Source: Guyanagaster necrorhizus
Taxonomy: Eukaryota; Basidiomycota; Agaricomycetes; Agaricales; Physalacriaceae
Direction of reading: 5' to 3'
DNA length: 64,000 nt
Assembly (NCBI RefSeq): GCF_019112545.1
Contig: NW_025064884.1
Coordinates: 1,228,141 to 1,292,140 of the forward strand
In this document: in pieces, positions 1-10,352 of the stretch
Position numbering within the stretch: position 1 is the stretch's first letter
How the letters are laid out: every line of letters starts with the position of its first letter
The notes under the pieces: generated by a model
Told to the model about the DNA's origin: nothing
The model's database searches: none
What the model saw: only the letters and a program-made list of their open reading frames with translations
Translations under genes and position numbers: made by a program

Positions 1-1277
1 TCAATCTCTCCCAAGGCGTACCGGGAACAGCACCGGAAAAGATGTTGCGAGATGCCATAACCGCTTCTTCCGCGTCCGATGCCTGGGGATATTGTATCGC
101 TGAAGGAGAAGGCGTGTTGAGGGAAGGCGTAGCCCGGGAGATGAGACAAATTTATCGAGAGGGGGATGTTGACGCGGATGTGAATGCAGAAGACGTGGCG
201 ATAACAGCTGGCTGTAATATGGCGTTTGTTGCTGCGGTAATGGCCCTCGCAGACAACGGCGACGAAGTCATCTTGCCGATTCCTTGGTGAGTACCTTGTA
301 TTTCTTCATTATTCGAATTTCTCATTCCAACTTGAACTTTAACAGGTACTTCAATCACCAGTGCGTTGATTCGTATGGTGTAAACCTTCCTAATGAAGGA
401 CACATAGAATGACTTTGACTCTCCTCGGGATAACACCAGTGTCCCTACAGACGTCGGCTGAGGATGGTTTTTTCCCGTCTGTAGAGAAATGCAAAGGCCT
501 CATAAACTCTCGTACAAAAGCAATTGCTCTTGTTACGCCAAATAACCCGGTGCGTATGAAAATCCTGCAGAGTGACGCTGCTGACATACATCCTCTAATT
601 AGACAGGCGCTTTCTATCCCCCTTCCTTGCTCTCACAGTTTTTTGCACTGGCAAAAGAACACAATCTCGCACTTATCATCGACGAGACTTACCGAGACTT
701 CATCACATCCGGCCCGCCCCATCCCCTCTTTTCATCGTCAAATGGCTGGCGCACGACCCTCATACATCTCTTCTCTTTCTCCAAGTCGTATCGGATCCCA
801 GGATATCGCCTTGGTGCACTGGTCGCTGCCCCCTCGTTATTGAAGGAGATTAACAAAGTCCTTGACTGTCTCCAAATCTGCGCGCCACGTGCGCCACAGC
901 TAGCTCTAGGGCCTCTACTACCGAATCTCAGAAATTCGGTAAGAGAGATGGCTGAGCAGCTCGAGAAGAGGCATGCGTTGTTCCGAAAAGAGCTTCCACC
1001 GGCGTGGAAGGTTGGCGCAGCAGCAAGAGGGGGGTATTATGCATTCGTACGGCATCCCTTCACCAATATCGGTGCGGGCGAGGTAGCCAAAAGGCTTGCG
1101 GTGGAACTAGGGGTTGTCGGTCTTCCTGAGGGTTTTTTCAAAGACGGAGACGCCAGTGATGGCAGGTGGATAAGGTTCTCGGTCGCTAATGTGGACGACG
1201 AAAAGATTGTAGCTGCATGCAAGCGCCTCAAAGAAGCAGAAGACATCTTCGGGTGGGAGATAGACGCGAGTAATTAG
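1..1277 (+). CDS. PLP-dependent class I/II aminotransferase, 3' part (5' end outside window)
   Basis: Fold-type I pyridoxal-phosphate aminotransferase that moves amino groups between amino acids and 2-oxo acids; the substrate cannot be read from sequence. The window opens inside the reading frame (NLSQGVPGTAPEKML), so start and N-terminus are missing. Exons that keep frame: 3-286, 346-360, 408-549, 603-1277, stop TAG at 1275-1277. The joins rebuild YFNHQMTLTLLGITP and NNPTGAFYPPSLLSQ, the usual substrate/cofactor loop. Asp and Tyr in IIDETYRDF and the Lys of SFSKSYRIPGYRLG (internal aldimine with PLP) are present, then the small C-terminal domain with RFSVANVDDEKI. Introns are 47-59 nt. The second exon is only 15 nt. 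Nothing looks broken. It could be annotated as a kynurenine- or aspartate-type enzyme; I would not choose. Confidence 0.9.
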
Positions 1278-1475
1278 AGATATAGAGTTTATTTGACCGG
1301 TGACGAATCTAGACAGCGAAAGCGCGTCAAATTTAACTTTACCGAAGGAAAATATCGCTCAATGTGGAGTGATCGCCGGCCCGGTAGACGCATTTACACC
1401 GGGCCGATAGTATCGGAGTTGGGGTATAAAGTTCGCAGAGCCCCCCACTTCCGTTCATTCCCATCCACCTTGACC

Positions 1476-2794
1476 ATGTCCTTTGGAAAAGGGGTTCCCC
1501 TAGGTAGCGAATACACCATTCCCCAGATCGGTCTGGGAACTTGGCTCTCCAAACCCAAGGAAGTCGAAAACGCCGTATGTTATTACTCTTTTCCTGATCT
1601 TCCAACTGATGATTGATTGGTTGATTACAGGTCGAATACGCCGTGAAGAATGGCTACCGCCATCTGGATCTCGCATACATCTACGGCAACCAAGATGAAG
1701 TTGGTGCCGCGCTGAAGAAAGTGATTCCCAGTGTTGTTAAGCGAGAGGATCTCTTCATCACCTCCAAGCTCTGGAACACCGCTCACAAGCCTGAATTGGT
1801 GGCGAAGGAACTGGATATCACCCTGAAAGAACTGGGAACGGATTACTTGGATTTGTATCGTGCGTAACTTATGACCACCCGATCTCGGACCGGAAATTGA
1901 TGGTCATGCAGTGGTCCATTGGCCCGTCGCTTTTGCACCCTCAGATAAGGTTAGGGGACTGGAGCCTCCCAGTCTAGAAGACCCAAACTTCGTGGAGCTT
2001 GACCTGGAAACGACAATCGTTGAAACTTGGAAAGCAATGATCACACTCCCAAAATCCAAGGTCCGCCGTATTACGATGTTTGTCATCCATTCCTGTTTCT
2101 CATCCGTGCACACTGGCAGGTCAGAGCCATCGGTGTGTCCAATTTCAACGTAGAGCAGCTCGAGGGAATCACCAAGGCGACTGGGGTCGTTCCGGTGAGA
2201 ATGGTGTATGATTTCGCTTGATCAACAATATTTATATCCAATTGTTTCCAGGTCGCCAACCAGATCGAGGCACACCCGTATCTACCCCAGGATGATCTCG
2301 TCAAATACTGCAATGAAAAGAATATCCATATCACAGCCTACAGTCCCCTTGGTAATAATAGTGAGTCCCTCATCATTCTGCTGGAAAGAAAGGACAGACC
2401 CACGACTTCGTGCAGTGTTCAACAGGCCAAAGCTAACCGAACATCCCGTCATCACTGAAGTTGCCAACAAGCTTGGTGCCACCCCAGCCCAAGTTTTGAT
2501 CGCGTGGGGCGCGTACCGAGGATACTCGGTCATTCCCAAGAGTGTACAACAGGAACGGTTGGTCTCCAACTTCAAGCAGGTGGAACTCAGTAAGGAGGAC
2601 TACGAAAAGATTTCGAGTCTTGGTGCGAAGGAGTACACAAGGTTTGCTTTTCGCTCTGACCACGTTAACACGCTCTTGACCTGACGCATAGGTTCAACAT
2701 TCCCTACGCCTATTCTAAACCCAACTGGAACGTCAATGTCTTCAACGAGCCTGAGGAGCAGTCGGCCAAGTACAAGCCGAACCTTGGAATCTAA
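1476..2794 (+). CDS. aldo/keto reductase (glycerol dehydrogenase/GCY-like), 329 aa
   Basis: NADPH-dependent (beta/alpha)8-barrel reductase of carbonyl compounds, probably cytosolic. Exons 1476-1574, 1631-1859, 1912-2060, 2120-2194, 2252-2360, 2416-2641 and 2692-2794 join to 990 nt with no frame break. The AKR catalytic tetrad is visible: Asp46 and Tyr51 in [10 protein letters not shown], Lys79 in ITSKLWN, His112 in LVHWPVAF. The cofactor end is also clear: [17 protein letters not shown], and [14 protein letters not shown] near the C-terminus. Length matches the usual 310-335 residues. The fourth splice donor reads GTCCGC, weaker than the others, but the join restores [12 protein letters not shown]. 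The first ATG in context is chosen because nothing in frame extends upstream. Its stop lies about 100 bp from that of the convergent gene at 2895-4502. Exact substrate is inference from family. Confidence 0.92.
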
Positions 2795-2894
2795 TAGGAT
2801 AGCGGTGACGGAAAAGAAGTCAAATAATGTGAATTATGATGTATCCTAACTTGTAGTTGCTATCTTGGATTCCCTTGATGTGATATTATCGCGA

Positions 2895-4502
2895 TTAGTA
2901 GGGTTGCTTCTGGACAGCAGCATCAATAAACTGTAGGAAGTTTGTGAGATACCATACCTATTCTCTTTCTCTTTCAAATCTCTCACTTGGAATACATCGA
3001 TCGATGAGAAGCAGTCATCGTCGTCATAGCTATTTGTCTGTGGTGACTGATAAGCGGGGAAAAAGGAAGAATGACAAGAGTTTCTCACCACCATACCCAA
3101 CACACGATTCTCCCTAAATTGTACAATAGCTTCATTATAACCGACAGATCCATCAAGGATTATCTTGCCTCCGCTACCAGTAGGCTGCGGTCCCGCACCC
3201 CACCAGCTACCAAAGTCGTGGATCCTCAAGCGACGGTCTTTCGACAGTGTGGCATACCAAGATCCATCCACCATCGACTCGCCCGAGAATCCAGTAAACA
3301 CCTCAACCTTACCCTCGCCCCACTCCTCCCATGGGATAATCACGCGACCCACACCGCCCATGTCTCCGATATACTGCCCAACAGACACGTTCGGGAACAT
3401 CGGCGGAGCGGAAGCAGAGAAGGAACGCAAGGTTTCGCGGTGGATGGCGATATCGGTAGACCGTCCGAACGCGACAACGCTGACAACAACGATATTAGAG
3501 TCGATGGAAGAGAAACAGTTGACGGAAGGGAAAATGATGTCTGGCTCCCCTTCTGGAGGAGGAGGAAGGCGCTGAGGGTATGCGGTATAAACGCTGTTTT
3601 GACTTATAGGCGGTAGGAGGTCCGTCGATATCTTAAGTGTCCGGATGGCTGCAGTAAGCTTTGGGTAGGGCCGGGTCGTGGTGGCGGAGCTACTCGGCGG
3701 GAGTGTTAGAATGTTCACCGCCGCGCTGTTGCGACAAGCAACGGCAATGGTGTCTTCCCGAAGAAAGACGAACGTGGTTCCTTGGGAGCCTCGGGGGCAC
3801 CGGTCTTCCTGTACACAACTAGTGAGAAGAGAACAATAACATGCAAAATAAGGGCATACCAATCTGCACACGCCCGTCTTCCAATCATATACGCGAAGGG
3901 TCGACTCCTCTAGTTCGTGAACGCGAATACCAATAAGATTGTTATGGATATCAATCCAGGCAACAGGCGAAGCTTCATCGTTACGGGCTGCTATTTCGAA
4001 AGGAAACTCTTGGGTCGCAGCGCCCGGCATGAGTACCAGCTTCGGAAATCGCACTATTCTAAGACGCATTCGCAAGGTCCCTTCCTTGGACACAGGTTCG
4101 TCGAACCTGACAGCATGTCAGACAATGAATGCAGCATGAGCCTTGTCCCGGTGTCTCGTACCAAGTAATGACAGCTAACAATCCATTCGTCTCATCCAAT
4201 CTGAACGTCCGAATTTTTTCACGGGGCTCCAAAGGAAACTCGAGAAAAGACCATCCTCCGTGTCTCTGCTGGCCAGAGTTGGGCAGTGTCGCAAACCGAA
4301 TGTCGCAAGCCCTGGGTCTGTCAAGCTTTTCCACTGTCGGCAAGTCACGGTCGGTCTTGTCCTCGACGCCGACGAGTACGAAATGACGAGTCACTTGACA
4401 GAGATCCATGGCAAGCAAGGAGTAGTCCACTTTGACGGGTATACTGGCAATTTTGGGAGAGAGCATCATGTTTGAATTTGAGGGATCAATTTTGGTCGAC
4501 AT
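2895..4502 (-). CDS. hypothetical protein resembling the C-terminal part of agaricomycete F-box proteins, 467 aa
   Basis: Function unknown. Exons on the minus strand: 4502-4162, 4106-3860, 3808-3089, 3046-2987, 2930-2895. They join to 1404 nt, ending VQKQPY-stop. The splices rebuild FRLDETNGLLAVITWFDEP, a stretch that resembles the beta-propeller-like region following the F-box in many mushroom F-box proteins (my recollection, not a search). Repeats of short beta-strand-like segments run through residues about 60-420 (RVYDWKTG, DGSWYATLSKDRRLRIHDFG). No F-box motif (LPxEI...) is seen, and a TATA-like box 72 bp upstream of the ATG argues that the gene really starts here. The fourth intron (3047-3088) is only 42 nt and keeps frame either way, so it may be retained. 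Confidence 0.7.
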
Positions 4503-4573
4503 GGATATTTATGTTGAGCAGGGCGCATTGCAAAGATTATTATGAAGAGAAATATAAAGCGAAGAGTCGCCCC

Positions 4574-4579
4574 TTTATA
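4574..4579 (-). promoter_or_regulatory. TATA-like box of the 2895-4502 gene
   Basis: On the minus strand the sequence reads CCTATAAAGGG, with TATAAA 72 bp before the ATG at 4502. The distance suits a basidiomycete core promoter. Recognised by motif and position only. Confidence 0.45.
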
Positions 4580-4582
4580 GGA

Positions 4583-6689
4583 AGGAGTGGCAATCACTTT
4601 TTAGGCGAACAATAGGGGACCGGCCGCCGGCTTTACCCGTAGTGTAACTCAATCATTTATTCAACCTTATTAGATCTCGATTCCTGGAAGGAACGCGCCT
4701 TGATCATACATTTAAAAGGCAGAAGGAAGAGAGCACCGTCAGGCAAAGATCTACGAATGACACAGAAAATCTACCTTATATCCACCATAAATAAGTTGTC
4801 GCTATGTTCAATGACACGACCATCGGAGTCAAATCAGTCTTTGAAATAGATGGCGTCGGTGCAATGGCAATCCAGGCCTTATTCAAAGCGATGTACCTAC
4901 CACGGCAGAGACTACAGAGGAAATGTTATGCTTGGTAGCGGTGCATGAATAAAAACACGAGCAATCTACCATAGCTAAATGCAGTTATGGATCAGGAGAA
5001 ATTTCCTTGCCGTCTTTCGTGAAACGTTCGGGATGAATACTATAATATTTGGATGGTCCTTTTCATCGCAAAAAACTGCCCTGTAATATTGATCAGATGA
5101 CAATTATACGTGGCCACCGGGCTAACATGCAGACACTATACGACTAGAGTTGCGCATAAAGAAACTGCGCGTTCAAAGCCTTTGTGACACTGAGACTTAC
5201 CACCGGGAATGTGATATTCTTTGTATGTGCCGAGCACAGGTCTTCAGGACCACAAGCAATGGGAGCTATCATTGGAAACTATTACTCATGGGCAAAACGA
5301 GGGTCCATTTCGGTGTTTCAAATAACTTACAATGGCGCCGATACAGGGAAGTTGGGAAGTTGTGGACGATCATCAAAGTTTGGCAGGCGGGTTTGGCACA
5401 CCACCGCATCCAACATCTTGGCTTGTACTTCGGGATGAAGATTCTTCGACTTCTCAATAGTCCCACGTGGAGGATCAAGTCGTTCTCTCTTCGGCCTTTG
5501 CACTGAGAAGCGTAACCTTCTTTCTGTTCCTAGTACTCATCCTTGATTTATTTCCATTACATAGATAAACAAAAGCAGGACATACTACGTAAATTGAATA
5601 ATACAGAGGCAGACGTGTTCCCGAATGCTTCTTAGGAAGATTATGACGATGAAACGAAGTAGAAGCATAACTAGACGGAGTAGTCTCGACACACGAGTGG
5701 TCGCCGGAAGTTATTGACAGAACACTCTTCAAGGACTTCTACAAATAAACAGGGGAGTTGACCCCACAGAAGCAAAAAAAGGGCACTCGCTAGATAAGGT
5801 ATCCTATGAGACCAAGCAGAATCTGATCTTTCCGGCAATCCCAAATGAAAAGGAAAAGAGTGATACCCGTCCCGGACGTACAGAATCCATGAATAGCTGA
5901 CATAAGAACGAAGAATTATTATTGCCCTCGCAATATTGAGATAGATCCTGAATGAACGTAAGTAGACCACCATGCATGCAAAATATGGCGCCGTTCGGCC
6001 CCTTGGAATATGAATGACAAGAAAAATCGTAAACAATCCGAAGACAGGCCAAGCAAAAGGCCGGATTTAGGTAGCAAAAGCATCGAGTTGGCTTCTTATC
6101 TGTTTGTCTTGTCAGATAGCTAAACATCTCTCGGCATCCGCAAGCCAGATCCTTGGAGGTGTGAACGACCAATATCGATCTATAAGCCTGCGTTCGAGGA
6201 CGCGGCATTTGTTATCACGGCCTGACGAGTTCACCTGTTGACTGTATCCAATAGACCGTCACGAACTGCAGTGCTAGAGTAATACAACAGTGTACTAAAT
6301 GTAGGATATCAACAACGACCGTCACTACAAGAAATTGGTGCTTGCCCTTGTTGCTGCCTAAGCGCAAATCCTCTCCATAGGTGCCCGGTTCTAGTCATGA
6401 TGTCGGTTGCTACCAGAATCAACAGCATCGCTGTATACCAACAAACGCTGAAAGATATACTAATTCGGCACTCTCTGTCTCATTTACTATTCGTATACGA
6501 GAGTGCCGCTATGAAGTTGCCTTCGGTATGAACCACCAGTAGAAAGCAAGTATGTTCGGTCGGGCCGAATCAATGTTTTTGGTCAACATGCGCAAATACG
6601 TGCTTAGTCATCATTCACGCAAACGAGCGAACACGTCGATACTGCATTCAGACAATCCTCTTCCATCCCAGTCGCCGTCTGTGTCAACC
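4583..6689. other. intergenic region without a recognisable gene
   Basis: About 2.1 kb. Open frames up to 134 codons exist on the minus strand (5804-6208) and 118 on plus (5150-5506), but none has conserved motifs, a plausible exon series or a convincing start context. Apart from a 10-bp inverted repeat near the right end (listed separately) I see no repeat, tRNA or transposon. Confidence 0.4.
6466..6508. repeat. 10-bp perfect inverted repeat upstream of ERD2
   Basis: CGGCACTCTC at 6466-6475 is followed after 23 nt by its exact reverse complement GAGAGTGCCG at 6499-6508. It lies about 180 bp before the ERD2 start codon. It could be a hairpin in the 5' leader or a protein-binding palindrome; no known fungal motif was matched. 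Confidence 0.5.
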
Positions 6690-7593
6690 ATGAACGTCTT
6701 CCGGTTGTTTGGTACGTCCTCTAGAGAAATTTTTTTCGGCGTGTCGCCACTAATAACGAATCACAGGCGACCTGTCTCACTTGGCTTCGATTTTCATACT
6801 TTTGCATAAAATACGGACCACCCGCTCGTGTCGAGGTGCGTGGGCTGCTCCTTTCTATATGTGTACTCTAATGCTTTCTCTTGCGTAGGTATATCATTCA
6901 AAACTCAAGCACTCTATGTCGGCATATTTGTCACACGTTATCTTGACCTCTTGTACCGCTGGGTCTCCATCTACAACTTTGTGATGAAGGTGTTCTTCAT
7001 TGCCAGCAGCTGCTACATCCTCTACCTCATGCGATATCGCTTTCGGTGTGTATCGCGTTGGCGGACCCAGTTTTCGTACTCATGGACGCGTATAGACCGA
7101 CCCACGATCCCTCTATAGACACCTTCCGCATCGAGTACCTCTTAGGACCATGTGTCCTCCTCTCTTTCATCTTCAACTACAAGTTTTCTTTCACGGAAAT
7201 CCTATGGTCGTTCTCCATCTTCCTCGAGTCCGTAGCGATCCTTCCTCAGTTGTTCATGTTGCAACGGACAGGCGAGGCTGAGACGATCACAACCCACTAC
7301 TTGGCTGCATTGGGCATTTACCGTGCATTGTACATTCCTAATTGGATATACCGGTGAGTTGGAGTGATCTCTGGTCTTCTTGTACTCGTGGTTTACACAT
7401 GGCATGTAGCTACTTTACAGACGGCGTTGTCGATCCCATAGCCGTGACAGCTGGAATAGTTCAAACTGGGCTCTACCTTGACTTCTTCTATGTATATTTC
7501 ACAAAGTACGTGTTCTCTACTTTGAGTTGCAATATATACTGAAACTGCTTATCTAGGGTATTACAGGGCCAGAAGTTTGAGCTGCCGGCATAA
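6690..7593 (+). CDS. ERD2: ER lumen protein retaining receptor (KDEL/HDEL receptor), 212 aa
   Basis: Seven-helix Golgi/ER membrane receptor that binds the C-terminal HDEL/KDEL signal of escaped ER proteins and returns them in COPI vesicles. Exons 6690-6711, 6767-6835, 6889-7045, 7096-7353, 7410-7505 and 7557-7593 give exactly 639 nt, the usual family length of about 212 residues. Family signatures are plain: [15 protein letters not shown] at the start, [26 protein letters not shown] helix ([13 protein letters not shown]), [41 protein letters not shown] and the C-terminal [15 protein letters not shown]. All splice sites are GT-AG, and four of the six exons are under 100 nt. It converges on the 8139-8642 gene. 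Identification is secure. Confidence 0.97.
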
Positions 7594-8138
7594 TTTATGA
7601 GCTTTCACGGAAGGATGTGGGGGTGGCGAATTATGTGGAGTGAGTGTCTCATGGACCGGCGACTGGCTCACTTGCGCTTTGAGACCATCTCTTCATATTC
7701 TCTACTTTTCCAGTCTGGTCGGGAAAATTAATAACGACGTTGTAATCTGTCATATATCAGGGTCTCAGAGCACCGATCGTCGCAAGTTCACATTGAGCTT
7801 GCCTGTATGGTGCCAACAATCAACATGGTCCGATCTTGGGCCAGAACAAAGTCCTTTAGAAGAGTATATATATAAAAACTACAGGTTTGCAGATCTTTTC
7901 GGAGACCTGACGTTCAGACCGCTGCATACTTGACGGCCCAATAGATGTAGCTAGCTGTACGCTATAAACAGACTATTCGTAGGAGAATATTTATGAGACT
8001 CGTGAGTAATCGGATACTCCAGCCAGAAGAACACACAGAATTGGATCACATAGATCGCAGTAACCGCCACCTTGGATACGTTTAGTGCGGTACGGCTGTC
8101 TTATTGCTTACGGTGTGGCTGGAACAGAGCATCGATTC
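7594..8138. other. intergenic region between convergent genes
   Basis: About 545 bp shared by the 3' ends of ERD2 and the minus-strand membrane-protein gene. A 97-codon open frame at 7640-7933 has no features that support translation. No other signal seen. Confidence 0.4.
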
Positions 8139-8642
8139 CTAGGGGGGAGGAAGCTGGAGATGAACCGAGCCCATCTGCATGATGAATGCTGCAAAACTTT
8201 CTGTGAGTGCTCTAAGTAAACCATAAAAAGTCAGTATTCGAAGGAGAAGAGGGGTAAGCGGCGTACCCGCAGAAAGGGATGACGGAGAAGAAACCGGCGG
8301 CGACCCAGACGATTTCAGGACTCTTGTTTAGGACGAACTGATGCAGGAAATATCTGACATTAATCGCCGCGAAAAGAATACAGCCAAGCGATATCAGGCC
8401 AGCGATGATCTATGCGAGAGGATATTTTAGAGCGCACAGTGGCTGAAGCAGGAGCATACACACCACGGCACCCAGACGCAAGAGCAAGCGGCAAAGGAAA
8501 TGGTGCCAACACATAGTATACCGAAGAAGGTGCAGAAAGTGTGCAGACTAGAGGGTTTTATATTATTTTCGAGTCTGAGTTCATCGTGATCGTATGGTCT
8601 CCAGAAGAAACATTCAGTGAGACCCCGAATATACTTAGACAT
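8139..8642 (-). CDS. small multi-pass membrane protein of unknown function, about 132 aa
   Basis: Not recognised as a named family. Three exons, 8642-8460, 8409-8267 and 8211-8139, join in frame (399 nt). The N-terminal 35 residues are polar (MSKYIRGLTECFFWRPYDHD); then come about four hydrophobic segments: around residues 35-60, 62-82 (GLISLGCILFAAINV), 93-108 (IVWVAAGFFSVIPFC) and 110-125 (ESFAAFIMQM). The protein ends in LQLPPP. The first exon has two rival donors 4 nt apart; GTATGC keeps one frame from the ATG to the stop, so I used it. A start further down in another frame is possible. It is divergent from the micro-exon gene, sharing about 210 bp of promoter. Confidence 0.55.
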
Positions 8643-8852
8643 GGCGGTCAGCGTTTGGCGGTGAACGCCATTTCAGGTCATATGGCTATGCGTTTCGACC
8701 AAAAATAAAATTTCCACGAAGAAAGGAAATTGGCGCAAAAACATTTTTCGCGCAGAAGCATCCTTCATTAGGGGCGCGACTGCGGCGACAGTTGGCGCTG
8801 CGGATGGGGGGGAGGCGCAGCAGGAACATGAAGCGAAGGACACACGTCTCTT
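8643..8852. promoter_or_regulatory. divergent promoter with two E2F/SBF-like sites
   Basis: The 210-bp gap between the starts of two divergent membrane-protein genes. It holds GGCGCAAA (8732-8739, TTTGCGCC on the other strand) and TTTCGCGC (8746-8753), 14 bp apart. Both fit the TTTSGCGC-type core bound by E2F and related cell-cycle factors in other eukaryotes. Function here is inference. Confidence 0.35.
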
Positions 8853-10069
8853 TTGACCATGATTATCTTAGAAGAGGATGAATGTACTCCTCTAAAGGGG
8901 GACTCCACGACACCAGTATCTCCCAGTTCACCTTCACAGCTTTCCTCGCCCGACTCGCCGCCTTCGTACAATGAAGCAGTTGTCCCTAATTCTCCCAGTC
9001 GCCATCCGTCGTACGATGCTATCCCCATCCCTGAGAGTTTCAGTCTGGAGTCTCAGGACCATGTGTCTGACAAGGATCTGCGGCGAAGGAGGAACAAGCG
9101 CAAAGTTCATCTGATGTTGCTGTTCTTGGCTCTTACCGGATGTATTGTGTTCTGGTTGACGTTTGCAATCGTGCGTTGAGCTTTTTTCCATTGGAGGCCT
9201 GACACTGTTGACATGGATGATTCATCTTAGTTTTTTGCACCTGGTGGACTTGCTGTAAGTTCTTGCTTTATTGTTTTCTTCTGTGCTGACTTGTGTGTGT
9301 GTGCTAGCGGGACGGTGGCGTAAGTTTCAAAGCATGGTAAAACGCCAAAAGTAATCTTTGATTTCCATCATTTAGAAAAGAGGCAACGAGCCGCCTGGGC
9401 CGCCTCCAGATGGGGTGAGTGACTTTCTTTAGGACGTGTTAGCCAACACTCACGTCACTTCAGCATAAGGGGGGTAAACCCTGGGGGCCACCTCTGGAAG
9501 AAGAAGAAGGGGTAAGTCTTTCGTCACAAACTAAAATTGAAACTCGTTCTTATGTCGTTGTAGTCTCCAGACAACAACGACGGTGTACGTGATTCTTGTA
9601 TAATGTATCGTTCCCCCCTTTCTCAAGCTCTCACAGTCTCGGGGTAAGGGCCCACCTCCTGGTGTCGAGGGTGTGAGTTCCACCAGCGAGATCAATTCAA
9701 CTGGGAGATTCATTTTTTTGCAGGCTCATGTTAATGGCCCTCACCCTTCAGACGGTGATGATCACGATATTGTGAGATCTTCATCTGCTGCTGCGGAATT
9801 CAATCTGACCCACAGATATTGTTAGTCCAGAGGACTTCCTCGCGGCGTGCGTTGTACTTCCATGCAGCGTGTGCTTCGACCTTACCTTTGCGTAGCTCCT
9901 GGGGGACCGTGAATTGCAAGCCATCCTCCAGAATATTGTGAGTCGATCATGAGGTGGAATGCAAGGATGCATGACTGCTTAGATACCCTGGAGCAAGGAC
10001 CCCTTTTTTGTATTACACCTCAACACGCCTAACTTCATTGAATGCTGTAATCATCTAGGGACTTTCTAG
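8853..10069 (+). CDS. single-pass membrane protein with PPxY motif and a Gly/Pro-rich tail built from ten micro-exons, about 231 aa
   Basis: Not recognised as a named family. Exon 1 (8853-9170) encodes a Ser/Pro-rich N-terminus with PPSYNEA (a PPxY-type ligand for WW domains of Nedd4/Rsp5 ligases), a basic stop-transfer-like stretch (RRRRNKRKVH) and one transmembrane helix near residues 88-106. Ten short exons follow: 9231-9254, 9308-9319, 9376-9414, 9464-9511, 9564-9584, 9637-9672, 9724-9771, 9826-9846, 9896-9937 and 9983-10069. Internal sizes are 24, 12, 39, 48, 21, 36, 48, 21 and 42 nt; all are multiples of three and all start and end between codons. Most donors are GTAAGT or GTGAGT. They spell Gly/Pro-rich, acidic peptides (EPPGPPPDG, KPWGPPLEEEEG, GKGPPPGVEG). 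The orientation (N-terminus cytosolic) is inferred from the basic flank. The last three exons are the least certain. Confidence 0.65.
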
Positions 10070-10352
10070 GCTGCAGTGGGGTGGGCTATGTGGGCAAGTC
10101 TGCTTGCAAGGTTTTCTTATTTAATATATAGTTGGGAGACAAGATTAGCCAATTTTTTCTTTCTCCATTAGCTCTTTTGATTTTACGTTTTCCACTATTA
10201 TGCATCTGGCTGTGATGGATGGCATATCTTTTTTGCAGCTGCCTTAACAAAGAATGCAGCATTTTGTTGTACGGTCCCAGAGGCTATGTCCGGCCCGTAA
10301 GGTCCGTGATAGTCGCCGGCAAGTTACCGGGTCTTCCATCTGCTGTCAAGTC

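Noticed and set aside
409..843. 144-codon plus frame inside the aminotransferase
   Set aside because: Only its first third is a true exon (408-549); after the intron the real frame is another one, shown by the conserved PLP lysine motif.
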